Below, one piece after another: positions 1-8,052 of a stretch of DNA of 63,391 nucleotides. Origin of the DNA: Nocardioides sp. GTDB lineage: Bacteria; Actinomycetota; Actinomycetes; Propionibacteriales; Nocardioidaceae. The notes beneath the pieces are model-generated. The model had not been told where the DNA came from and made no database searches. It saw only the letters and a list, made by a program, of their open reading frames with translations. A program made the translations under genes and the position numbers. The DNA lies in the NCBI GenBank assembly GCA_002729525.1, contig PBYI01000036.1:1-63391 (forward strand). The letters run 5' to 3'. Positions within the stretch are counted from its first letter, which is position 1, and the number at the start of each line of letters is the position of its first letter.

Positions 1-61
1 CGGCGACCATCCGGACCGCCCGCTCACGCATCTCGTTCGTGTACCTGGCCATCGTTCCCAT
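1..61 (-). mobile_element. IS3-family transposase OrfA, N-terminus only (cut by window edge)
   Basis: Read on the minus strand from an ATG at 61 (or a second in-frame ATG at 52), the peptide contains MARYTNEMRERAVRMVA, the typical beginning of an IS3-family OrfA (helix-turn-helix transposase subunit). Only about 20 codons lie in the window; the rest of the element would be to the left. Its presence next to an lnt gene with a disturbed 5' end suggests that the insertion lies at or near the original start of that gene. The family call rests on this short motif alone. Confidence 0.6.
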
Positions 62-250
62 CCTGACTCATCAAGCGGAACCAAACCCAGCGCGATTCAC
101 CGCCGGCTTCCCCGACATCGTCGGCGCCGCGTGCGCCCAGCTGCAGCCGGGCGCCGTGGTCGACGGTGAGCACGGCTGCCGGCGGCCTCGCTGGCCGGTG
201 TCGCCGCCGCAGGAGCCAGCGCGCCCTGGGCGCATCGCTGGCTCCTACCT

Positions 251-1693
251 TTGGCGGTCGCTGCGCTGGTGCTCCTGCTGCAGCGGGTGTCCCTGCGCCA
301 CGCGTTCCTCCTCGGGCTGCTGTTCGGGCTCGGCTACGCGCTGACCCTGACGGCGTGGATGCAAGCCGTCGGCACCGACGCCTGGCTGCTGTTGAGCCCC
401 GTTGTCGCCGCCTACTACGCCCTCGCGGCAGTCGGCATCGCGCTCGTGTGGCGGCTGCGCGGCTGGCCATGGTGGACCGCATGCGTGTGGGTGGCGGTCG
501 AGACCGCGATGTCGACCTGGCCGCTCGGTGGCTTCCCGTGGACTCGGCTGGCCTGGGCCGCCGTGGACACCCCGTTCGCCCTATGGCTGCCCTGGGTCGG
601 CGCGACCGGCGTCAGCTTCCTGGTCGCCCTGACCGGCACCACGCTTGCCTGGGTGGTCCGTGAGGGCAAGGCACGCCCCCCAGGAGCTGTCGTGGCCATC
701 GTGGCCGCACTCCTGGTCGGCTCCGCGCCCGTCCTGTTCAGGCCCGACTCTTTGACATCCTCCTGGGAAGCCGACCTACCCACCGTGACGGTCGCCGCGG
801 TGCAGGGTGACGTGCCCGGCGCGGGAAACGACCTGGTCGCCGTTCATGAGCAGGTGACCGAGAACCACGTCCAGGCCACAGTCGACCTCGCCCAACGGGT
901 GGAATCCGGCGCCGTCCCGCAGCCCGACATCGTGCTGTGGCCGGAGAACTCCACCGCGGTCGACCCGTTCCGCGACGCGCAGACCAACTCGGGGATCTCC
1001 CGGGCCGTGGCGGCGATTGGGGTTCCGGTGCTGGTGGGCGCGATCGTCGACGGTCCTCGTCCGGACGCCGTGCTGAACCAGGGGCTGGTGTGGCTGCCGG
1101 ACGGCTCGACCGAGGAGCGCTACACCAAACGTCACCCGGTGCCGTTCGGCGAGTACGTGCCCTTCCGCAGCCAGCTCTCCGGACTCAAGATCGGGCGCCT
1201 GGACATGATCCCGCGCGACATGATCGCCGGCACTCGCACCCGGCCACTCGACATCGCCGGCACACGCGTCGTGGACCTGATCTGCTTCGACGTGGCGTTC
1301 GACGACTCCGTCATCGCCCAGGTCCAGAACGGCGGCCAGATGGTGACTGTGCAGACCAGCAACGCCACCTTCACCGGGACCTCGCAGCTGCAGCAGCAGT
1401 TCACGATCAGCCGGGCTCGTGCCATGGAGACCGGCCGCACCGTTGTGGTCGCCTCCACCAACGGCCTCAGCGGCGTCATCGGCCCGGACGGCACAGTCCG
1501 CGACCAGCTGGCACCCCGGACAACCGACATCGCGGTCGCTCAGGTCCCCCTGGTCGACGCGCAGACGCCCGCAGTGCGCTACGGCCGGCTGATCGGACAA
1601 GTCCTGTCCCTGGCAGGTGTTGCGGCCGTCATTACTGCGGCCGCGGCGGCCGCCCGACGCAGACTCCCGAGGCTGCGTCGGCTGCGCGGATGA
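251..1693 (+). CDS. lnt: Apolipoprotein N-acyltransferase (Lnt), 5' end uncertain
   Basis: Membrane enzyme of the nitrilase/CN-hydrolase superfamily that transfers the third acyl chain to the N-terminal cysteine of lipoproteins. The first ~170 residues are hydrophobic segments; the rest is the CN-hydrolase domain. The catalytic Glu-Lys-Cys triad is visible as WPENS (E232), YTKRH (K293) and ICFDV (C345), with spacing close to that of E. coli Lnt. The position given is a TTG start. The same frame stays Lnt-like upstream to a TGA at 167-169 (RLPAASLAGVAAAGA, then APWAHRWLLPLA), so translation probably begins earlier, at a CTG near 176, or the true 5' end was lost to the adjacent IS or a frameshift. 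Unlike most Lnt genes it sits in a metal-resistance context, and a second paralogue lies at 21.7 kb. Confidence 0.9.
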   Translation: MAVAALVLLLQRVSLRHAFLLGLLFGLGYALTLTAWMQAVGTDAWLLLSPVVAAYYALAAVGIALVWRLRGWPWWTACVWVAVETAMSTWPLGGFPWTRLAWAAVDTPFALWLPWVGATGVSFLVALTGTTLAWVVREGKARPPGAVVAIVAALLVGSAPVLFRPDSLTSSWEADLPTVTVAAVQGDVPGAGNDLVAVHEQVTENHVQATVDLAQRVESGAVPQPDIVLWPENSTAVDPFRDAQTNSGISRAVAAIGVPVLVGAIVDGPRPDAVLNQGLVWLPDGSTEERYTKRHPVPFGEYVPFRSQLSGLKIGRLDMIPRDMIAGTRTRPLDIAGTRVVDLICFDVAFDDSVIAQVQNGGQMVTVQTSNATFTGTSQLQQQFTISRARAMETGRTVVVASTNGLSGVIGPDGTVRDQLAPRTTDIAVAQVPLVDAQTPAVRYGRLIGQVLSLAGVAAVITAAAAAARRRLPRLRRLRG

Positions 1694-1884
1694 CGTGCGC
1701 GCCGATAGCGACGATACCCAGCTGATATGTCCTTGCACTGGGCCAGGGGGCCGACCGCCCCACTCCTCTCGTACGGGGTACGCGACCAAGGTGAGTCGGC
1801 CAAGCCTGTCCCGCCATGCTTCACCTCCCAGAGGGCGGCCGCATCCTCATGTCTGCGGCGGTGGGTGGGTGGCTCGCCGGGCGG

Positions 1885-2481
1885 TCACAGGCCGAACGCG
1901 CCGCCCTCGATCAGGATGACGAGGCCCAGCACGATGAGGACGAGCGGGAACAGGATGTGCTCCCAACGCTCGAGGACCTCTGCGATCGGCTTGCGGGTGG
2001 CCACGAACTTGGCGGCCAGGACGAGGACGACGACCAGGGCCAGGAACACGACGCAATAGGCCACGAGGGCGCCGGTGCCGACCGCGAGGAACACCGGCAC
2101 GTAGACCCCGATGTTGTCTCCACCGTTGGCGAAGGTGACTGCGGCCACGGTGAGGGCGCTGAGGGGCTTGTCGGCGGGGCTGTCGTCATCGTTGTCACCG
2201 TTGCGCCACACCTGCCAAGCGGCGTATCCCCCCAGCAGCAGTGGGATGAGGCCGAAGTAGGGGATGGCCTCGTCGGGAAGGAACAGCCCCGCGCCGAAGG
2301 TCACCGCGACTGAGGCCAGGAGGATGCCTCCGAACCCGAGGTACTGCCCGACGACGATCCTGGTGGTGATACCTCGTTGCCCGGCTCCGCGTGCGAAGAA
2401 CAGGGACAGAACGATGATGTCGTCGATGTTGGTGACCAGGAACAGGCCAATCGCCTGCAACGCGGAGGTAATCACGTCCAT
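1885..2481 (-). CDS. cadD: CadD-family cadmium resistance transporter
   Basis: A 198-residue membrane protein of the Cad (cadmium resistance transporter) family. The N-terminus carries the signature FLVTNIDDIIVLSLFFA, and an internal repeat has FANGGDNIGVYVPVF; both halves place Asp/Asn pairs in membrane helices, as in CadD and related LysE-superfamily exporters. About six membrane segments are expected, split by a short acidic cytoplasmic loop (GDNDDDSPADKP) that could bind cations. It faces lnt convergently and lies 289 bp downstream of lspA on the same strand, so it may be the tail of the cmtR operon or have its own promoter in that gap. Cd2+ or Zn2+ export is inferred from the family. Confidence 0.88.
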   Translation of the reverse strand: MDVITSALQAIGLFLVTNIDDIIVLSLFFARGAGQRGITTRIVVGQYLGFGGILLASVAVTFGAGLFLPDEAIPYFGLIPLLLGGYAAWQVWRNGDNDDDSPADKPLSALTVAAVTFANGGDNIGVYVPVFLAVGTGALVAYCVVFLALVVVLVLAAKFVATRKPIAEVLERWEHILFPLVLIVLGLVILIEGGAFGL

Positions 2482-2770
2482 GTCTCCTTCGTTTCTTCGG
2501 TGTTGCTCTTCGTCGTTTCGTCTCGCGAGGACGGTGGGTGCTCGATGGGTGACGGCAGAGTCCAGTTCGCCGGCGCGCGGCGGTTGCCGGTCACTGAGGG
2601 CGATGGACGGAACCCTGCACCTGAGAAACGCCCTCGGTTTCGCCGGCCGCGACCCTGTGGGGCCGGCTGACCGTGACGGACTCTGGGAGGGGTGTTCCAG
2701 ACGACGAGGAGGCTGCCAGGCGCCGTCTGCGGCTGGTCAGCGCGGCAGGTCGGTCGTCATCGAATGCCTG

Positions 2771-3313
2771 TCATGGCTCGTTGGTGATCGGCGGGGTGGC
2801 AGGGTGGTCCTCCACCGGCTCCGGGGCATTTGTAGTGCGTTCGGGGCGGGCGTGCAGGAGGGCTATCACGATGAAGCCGGTGATCAGGAAGGTGTCGGCG
2901 AGGTTGAAGGTGGGCCACCAGCCGGTGTGTAGGTAGTCGGTGACCACCCCGTCGCGGGCGCGGTCGACCACGTTGGCGACAGCACCTCCGATCACCGCGC
3001 CGCCGGCGATCCGTTCGACCCACCCCGCGTGGGGTGCCCGATGCCAGGCATACGCCATGATGGCGACGGCGATGGCCGCAGTGACGGCCACGATCACTCC
3101 GGCGGGCAACGCGTTGCCCATGCTGAACGCCACGCCGGAGTTGTACGCCAGTCGTAGCTGCAGCAGTCCGAGGTCGACCGAGGAGTCGGCCAGCCGGACC
3201 TCGGATGCAGCCTTGGCGGCCAGGTCGATCGCGGCAACCGCCGTCGCCGCGAGCAGGACCGCGACGCGACCCGTATGCGCCCGCGTCCCGGCCTTCGCCA
3301 GATCGCGGCTCAC
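2771..3313 (-). CDS. lspA: Lipoprotein signal peptidase II (LspA)
   Basis: Aspartic peptidase that removes the signal peptide of diacylated prolipoproteins in the membrane. Four hydrophobic segments are visible. Both catalytic motifs are intact: AYNSGVAFS (about residue 56), then NVVDR (D117) and FNLADTF (D140). Length 180 aa is normal apart from a Pro/Glu-rich tail. The start ATG overlaps the stop of the upstream P-type ATPase by 4 bp, so the two are translationally coupled. An lspA inside a Cd/Pb ATPase operon is reminiscent of the signal peptidase (pbrC) in lead-resistance operons; a dedicated role in metal tolerance is therefore likely but inferred. Confidence 0.93.
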   Translation of the reverse strand: MSRDLAKAGTRAHTGRVAVLLAATAVAAIDLAAKAASEVRLADSSVDLGLLQLRLAYNSGVAFSMGNALPAGVIVAVTAAIAVAIMAYAWHRAPHAGWVERIAGGAVIGGAVANVVDRARDGVVTDYLHTGWWPTFNLADTFLITGFIVIALLHARPERTTNAPEPVEDHPATPPITNEP

Positions 3314-5280
3314 CTCGCCGCGGCTTCCGCCGGCACCGCAACGGCCGCGGGTGTGGCCGCTGGTGCGGGAGGAAGCGGGCGGACGCGGCCGGCGCGCACG
3401 CCGTTGCCGATTACGAGGATCTCCGCGACCTCGTGGACCAGCACCACCGCGGCCAGCCCGAGCACGCCGAGGGCGGCCAGCGGGATCAGGATGGCGATCA
3501 GGCCCAGGGAGAGGCCGACGTTCTGCAGCATGATTAATCGTGCCCGGCGGGCGTGGGTCAGGGTGTGCGGCAGGTGGCGCAGGTCCTCACCCATGAGTGC
3601 GACGTCGGCGGTCTCGATGGCCACGTCGCTGCCCATGGCGCCCATCGCGATGCCGACGTCGGCGGTGGCCAGGGCGGGGGCGTCGTTGACGCCGTCGCCG
3701 ACCATCGCGGTCGCGGTGTTCTCGCGGAGCCGGCGGATGATGGCTGACTTGTCCTCGGGGCGGAGGTCGGCGTGGACGTCGGTGATGCCGGCCTGGGCGG
3801 CCAGCGCGGCGGCGGTGCGTTCGTTGTCGCCAGTCAGCATCGCGACCTGGTAGCCGCCAGCCCGGAGGCGGGCCACCACCTCGGCTGCCTCGGGGCGCAG
3901 GTCATCGCGGACGGCGACGGCGCCGATCACGGCCCCGTCGTACTCGATCAGCACCGCTGTGGCGCCCGCCTCCTGCATGGCGGTGACCGGCTCGGCGAGC
4001 TCGCCGGCGGGGATCCAGCCGGGCCGGCCGAGCCGGGCCGGTCGGCCGTCGATGGTTCCGGTGAGGCCGGCGCCGGTAACCGCCTCGACCCCCTCGGCGT
4101 CGCGGTGCTCGGTGACGGCGGCGAGGATGGCGCGGGCCAAGGGGTGCTCGCTGCGGGACTCCAGGGCGGCGGCTATGTCGAGGACTTGCTCGCGGGTGTG
4201 CCCGCTGGCGACCGCGACGTCGACGACGGAGGGTTGGTTGCGGGTCAGGGTGCCGGTCTTGTCCAGGGCGACGGCACGGATCCGGCCGAGCGCCTCGAGG
4301 GCGGCTCCGCCCTTGACCAGGGCGCCGATGCGGCTGGCGGCGCCGATGGCGGCGACCACGGTGACCGGCACGGAGATCGCCAGAGCACAGGGGGAGGCGG
4401 CGACCAAGACCACCAGGGCCCGTTCGATCCAGGTCGCGGGATCACCGAGCAGGCTGCCGGTGATCGCGATGACGGCGGCGAGGACCATGATCCCGGGCAC
4501 CAGGGGCTTGGCGATCCGGTCGGCGAGCCGCTGGGCGTTGCCCTTGCGGGACTGCTCGGCCTCGACGATGTTGACGATCCGGGCCAGGGAGTTGTCCTCG
4601 GCGGTGGTGGTGACCTCGACCTCGAGGACGCCGGTGCCGTTGATCGAGCCGGCATAGACGGTGTCCCCGGCGCCGGCCTCGACCGGTACGGACTCGCCGG
4701 TGAGGGCGGAGACGTCCAGGGCGGTGCGGCCGGTGCGGACGACACCGTCGGTGGCGACCCGCTCGCCGGGCCTGACCAGGAGCAGGTCGCCGATCGCGAG
4801 CTCCGCGGGGGAGACGGTGACCTGGGTGCCGTCGCGGAGGATGGTGGCCTCGGCCGGGACGAGGGAGAGCAGCGCGCGCAGGCCGCGGCGGGTGCGGGCC
4901 ACGGCGTACTCCTCCAGGCCCTCGCTGATGGAGTAGAGGAACGCGAGCGCGGCGGCCTCGGCGACCTCGCCGAGGATGACCGCGCCGACGGCGGCGATCG
5001 TCATCAGGGTGCCGACGCCGATCTTGCCCTTGGCCAGCCGCTTCAGCGTGCTGGGCACGAACGTCCAGGCGCCCAGTGCCAGGGCGATGGCGTTCAACCC
5101 GGTCACCACGGACCCCGAGGCGTCGTTGAGGTCGACGATGAAGCCGGCGAGCAGGAAGAGGCCGGCGAGGGCGGCGAAGCGGAGCTCGCTGACTTCCCAC
5201 AACCGTTCGGGCACGTGCTCCTCCAGTTCGCCGTCGTCGTTGCGGGGTTCGTCGTGGCCGCAGCCGCAGGCGTCCGTCAC
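3310..5280 (-). CDS. Heavy-metal P1B-type ATPase, SPC motif (Cd/Zn/Pb/Co class)
   Basis: Metal-exporting P-type ATPase of 656 aa. Visible motifs are the TGES phosphatase loop (194-197), the transmembrane SPC metal site (296-298), the DKTGT phosphorylation site (D340), SEHPLA of the nucleotide domain and GDGVND near 540. No HMA domain is present; instead the N-terminus has a short CGCGH cluster and an acidic stretch that could capture metal. SPC rather than CPC argues against Cu+; the CmtR-like regulator directly upstream (4-bp overlap) argues for Cd2+/Pb2+, although SPC pumps of the CtpD/Co-Fe class cannot be excluded. The downstream lspA also overlaps by 4 bp, making a three-gene operon. Confidence 0.92.
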   Translation of the reverse strand: MTDACGCGHDEPRNDDGELEEHVPERLWEVSELRFAALAGLFLLAGFIVDLNDASGSVVTGLNAIALALGAWTFVPSTLKRLAKGKIGVGTLMTIAAVGAVILGEVAEAAALAFLYSISEGLEEYAVARTRRGLRALLSLVPAEATILRDGTQVTVSPAELAIGDLLLVRPGERVATDGVVRTGRTALDVSALTGESVPVEAGAGDTVYAGSINGTGVLEVEVTTTAEDNSLARIVNIVEAEQSRKGNAQRLADRIAKPLVPGIMVLAAVIAITGSLLGDPATWIERALVVLVAASPCALAISVPVTVVAAIGAASRIGALVKGGAALEALGRIRAVALDKTGTLTRNQPSVVDVAVASGHTREQVLDIAAALESRSEHPLARAILAAVTEHRDAEGVEAVTGAGLTGTIDGRPARLGRPGWIPAGELAEPVTAMQEAGATAVLIEYDGAVIGAVAVRDDLRPEAAEVVARLRAGGYQVAMLTGDNERTAAALAAQAGITDVHADLRPEDKSAIIRRLRENTATAMVGDGVNDAPALATADVGIAMGAMGSDVAIETADVALMGEDLRHLPHTLTHARRARLIMLQNVGLSLGLIAILIPLAALGVLGLAAVVLVHEVAEILVIGNGVRAGRVRPLPPAPAATPAAVAVPAEAAAR

Positions 5281-5684
5281 CGTGCTACTCCCTCATTGTT
5301 CGTGGTGGTGGCGGTGGTCTCGGTGTCTGTGTCGGTGTGGATGTCGTCTGGGCCGTAGTTCGGGCAGAGCTCGACGGCCTCGCCGGTCAGGGCGAGCAGC
5401 TGCTCGGCTGCACCGAGCACGTCCATCAGCTCGGGGTGGGCGATGGAGTAGAACATCTGCCGGCCCGCAGGCCGGCCGATGATCAGGCCGCAGTCGCGCA
5501 GGCAGGCCAGATGGCCCGACACGGTGCCTTGTGCCAACTCCAGGGACTTGGTGAGATCCACCACCCGCCGCTCGCCGTTGGCGAGCTGTCGGACGATCGC
5601 CAGCCGATTCCGGTCCGCCAGGCCGTGGAACAGGGCCGCGCCGCGCCGCAGCGCCCGGTCTGTTTTCGCCGTTGTCATTGCCAT
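5277..5684 (-). CDS. cmtR: ArsR-family regulator, CmtR-like Cd(II)/Pb(II) sensor
   Basis: Winged-helix repressor of 135 aa. The recognition helix region reads GTVSGHLACLRDCGLI, placing C61 and C65 four residues apart exactly as in mycobacterial CmtR (C57/C61), and a third candidate ligand, C107 (ELCPNYG), sits in the C-terminal tail as C102 does in CmtR. These three thiolates bind Cd2+/Pb2+ in the known protein. The tail is unusually Thr/Asp-rich. The stop overlaps the ATPase start by 4 bp. A perfect palindrome at 5702-5715, just upstream, is the likely operator, and the gene is divergent from the MMPL exporter. The assignment is strong at motif level; metal specificity is inferred. Confidence 0.88.
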   Translation of the reverse strand: MAMTTAKTDRALRRGAALFHGLADRNRLAIVRQLANGERRVVDLTKSLELAQGTVSGHLACLRDCGLIIGRPAGRQMFYSIAHPELMDVLGAAEQLLALTGEAVELCPNYGPDDIHTDTDTETTATTTNNEGVAR

Positions 5685-5701
5685 GAGCCGATGATAGCGT
5701 C

Positions 5702-5715
5702 CGATCTATTGATCG
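5702..5715. promoter_or_regulatory. Candidate CmtR operator
   Basis: CGATC-TATT-GATCG is a perfect 5-bp inverted repeat with a 4-bp AT-rich centre, 18 bp upstream of the cmtR start and 46 bp upstream of the MMPL start. Its position in the only divergent gap of this cluster makes it the best candidate for autoregulation and possible co-control of the exporter. Binding is inferred. Confidence 0.5.
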
Positions 5716-5760
5716 TCCAACTCAGCTGACAGCGGCCAAACCTTGAAGGATCCCACGATA

Positions 5761-8022
5761 ATGACAACGGCGGTACACAACGAGCGGGGCCGGGCCCTCG
5801 AGGCGGAGGCCAACCCCGGACCCATGCTGCGGTTGCTGCTCCGTCGCCGCGGGCTGGTTCTGGTGGCGGCGCTGCTGCTCATGATTCTGGCCGGCGTGGC
5901 CGGGCGGGATGCCGGAGACAAACTGACCTCCGGTGCGTACCTGGACCCCTCGGCGGAGTCGCAACGCGCGGCCCAGCTGCTGACCCAGGAGTTCCCCGGC
6001 GGGCCGCCGAACCTGGTCCTGATCGCCGAGACGAGCAGCGGCACCGTCGAGTCTCCGGCAGCTGTGGAGTCGGGGCGCGAGCTCACCGCGCAGCTGGCCG
6101 AGACTCCCGGTGTGGGCGGGGTGCACTCCTACTGGGCGACCCCGGACCCTTCGCTGCGCGCGGACGACGGCCGGTCCGCGCTGATCGCGCTGCAGCTGAC
6201 CGGCGGTGAGCATGTCGCACAGGAGACCGCGGCGAGGATCATCGACGACCTCGAGCGGGACTCAGGCGCGTTGCGGGTGAGTGCCACCGGGCCTGCAGCG
6301 GTGGGTCTGGCGGTCGACGAGCAGGCCGAGAGCGACCTGGTCTCCGCGGAGATGGTGACCTTGCCGATCACGCTGCTGGTGCTGCTGCTGGTCTTTGGAT
6401 CCGCGATCGCGGCCGGCCTGCCACTGCTGGTCGGTGCCGGTGCGGTGGTCGGAACACTGGCGGTGCTCGGGCTGCTGGCCGAGGCCACCACGATGTCGAC
6501 CTACGCGCTGAACCTGACCACCGCCCTGGGGTTCGGGCTGGCGGTGGACTACAGCCTGTTCCTGGTCACCCGGTTCCGTGAGGAGCGCCGCGCCGGCCGC
6601 ACCGTCGAGGCCTCCGTGGTCATCGCCGTGCGCACTGCGGGCCGCACCGTGGTGTTCTCCGCGCTCACGGTGGCGCTCTCGCTCTCGGCGTTGCTGCTGT
6701 TCCCGATGCCGTTCCTGCGCTCACTCGGGTACGCCGGGATCGCGGTCACCGCGCTGGCCGCCTTGAGCGCGGTGGTCCTGATCCCGGCGATGCTTGCCCT
6801 GGTCGGGCACCGGCTCGACCGGGCCGACCTGTTCGCCCCGATCCGCCGGCGGATCACCCGTCGTCGCGCCCGGGTGGGGGAGGACCGGCTGACCTGGCAC
6901 CGGATCGCTGCCCTGGTGATGCGCCGCCCCGTGCTGATCCTGGTCTCGGTCAGCGCCGTGCTCATCGTGCTGGTGCTGCCCTTCGCCGGTGTGCGGTTCG
7001 GGTTGCTGGACCACCGGACCCTCCCCGCGGACCACCCCGTGGCCGAGACCGCCGAACGGTTGGCACGGGACTTCCCCGCAGCGGCCGAGGACCCGATCAC
7101 CGTGGTGATGCCCGGAGACGACGCCGCGCCGGTCGGTGGGGACGAGCTGGACGAGTACGCCGTACGGCTCTCGGCCCTGCCTGGGGTGGTGACCGTGGAG
7201 ACCGCCACCGGCCGCTACGTCGACGGGCGAACGTCTGCTACGACCGGCCAGCAAGCTGACGGTCTGAATGCCCGCTACACCTCCTCAGCTGGAACCTGGG
7301 TGGCCGTCACCCCATCGGCCCCGGACCCCGCCAACGCCCGCAGCGTCGTACGGGACATCCGCGTCCAGCCGGCACCGGGGGCGGTGCTGGTTGGCGGCTC
7401 CGCGGCCACCCTGGTCGATGCCACCGACACCATCGCCGACCGGCTGCCGTGGGCACTGGGCGTGATCGCGCTGTCGACCTTCGTCCTGCTGTTCTTGTTC
7501 ACCGGGTCGCTGCTGATCCCGGTGAAGGCGATCGTGACCAACTTGCTCAGCCTCAGCGCCACCTTCGGAGCCCTGGTCTATGTGTTCCAGGAGGGCCACC
7601 TGCGCTGGCTGGTTGGCGACTTCACCCCGACCGGCACCCTGGAGACCACGCTGCCGGTGCTGGTCTTCTGCATCGCCTTCGGCCTGTCGATGGACTACGA
7701 GGTTTTCCTGCTCTCCAGGATCACCGAGGCCCACCGCAACGGCGCCACCACCACCGAAGCGGTGGCCCAAGGTCTGCAACGGACCGGGGGACTGATCACC
7801 GCCGCGGCCGCGATCCTGGTCACCGTCTTCCTGGCGCTGGCCGCCTCGAACCTGACCGCCCTGAAGGTGATCGGCGTCGGCCTGACCCTCGCCGTCGTCC
7901 TCGACGCCACCATCGTCCGCGGCCTGCTCGTCCCCGCGATCATGCGGCTGGCCGGCGAGGCCAACTGGTGGGCCCCCGCGCCGCTACGGCGCCTGCACAG
8001 CCGCCTCGGCCTCACCGACTGA
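5761..8022 (+). CDS. MMPL/RND-superfamily membrane transporter
   Basis: A large exporter of about 753 aa with two repeated halves, each made of one membrane helix, a periplasmic domain and a five- to six-helix bundle. The characteristic loops LAVDYSLFLVTRFREE and LSMDYEVFLLSRI contain the Asp-Tyr pairs of the proton-relay region of MMPL proteins. Such proteins move lipids or hydrophobic compounds using the proton gradient. The ATG at 5761 is preferred because AAGGA precedes it by 10 bp; an in-frame TTG at 5743 has no such site. It is followed after 30 bp by an MFS exporter, so the two probably form an operon. No link to metals is visible in the sequence. Confidence 0.92.
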   Translation: MTTAVHNERGRALEAEANPGPMLRLLLRRRGLVLVAALLLMILAGVAGRDAGDKLTSGAYLDPSAESQRAAQLLTQEFPGGPPNLVLIAETSSGTVESPAAVESGRELTAQLAETPGVGGVHSYWATPDPSLRADDGRSALIALQLTGGEHVAQETAARIIDDLERDSGALRVSATGPAAVGLAVDEQAESDLVSAEMVTLPITLLVLLLVFGSAIAAGLPLLVGAGAVVGTLAVLGLLAEATTMSTYALNLTTALGFGLAVDYSLFLVTRFREERRAGRTVEASVVIAVRTAGRTVVFSALTVALSLSALLLFPMPFLRSLGYAGIAVTALAALSAVVLIPAMLALVGHRLDRADLFAPIRRRITRRRARVGEDRLTWHRIAALVMRRPVLILVSVSAVLIVLVLPFAGVRFGLLDHRTLPADHPVAETAERLARDFPAAAEDPITVVMPGDDAAPVGGDELDEYAVRLSALPGVVTVETATGRYVDGRTSATTGQQADGLNARYTSSAGTWVAVTPSAPDPANARSVVRDIRVQPAPGAVLVGGSAATLVDATDTIADRLPWALGVIALSTFVLLFLFTGSLLIPVKAIVTNLLSLSATFGALVYVFQEGHLRWLVGDFTPTGTLETTLPVLVFCIAFGLSMDYEVFLLSRITEAHRNGATTTEAVAQGLQRTGGLITAAAAILVTVFLALAASNLTALKVIGVGLTLAVVLDATIVRGLLVPAIMRLAGEANWWAPAPLRRLHSRLGLTD

Positions 8023-8052
8023 CCCACTCCGCCACACGAAACGGAGAGCATC

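Noticed and set aside
3772..5358. 528-codon plus-strand open frame
   Set aside because: It is antisense to the P-type ATPase, consists of Gly/Asp/Val-rich low-complexity protein, and has no family match; a GC-rich shadow frame.
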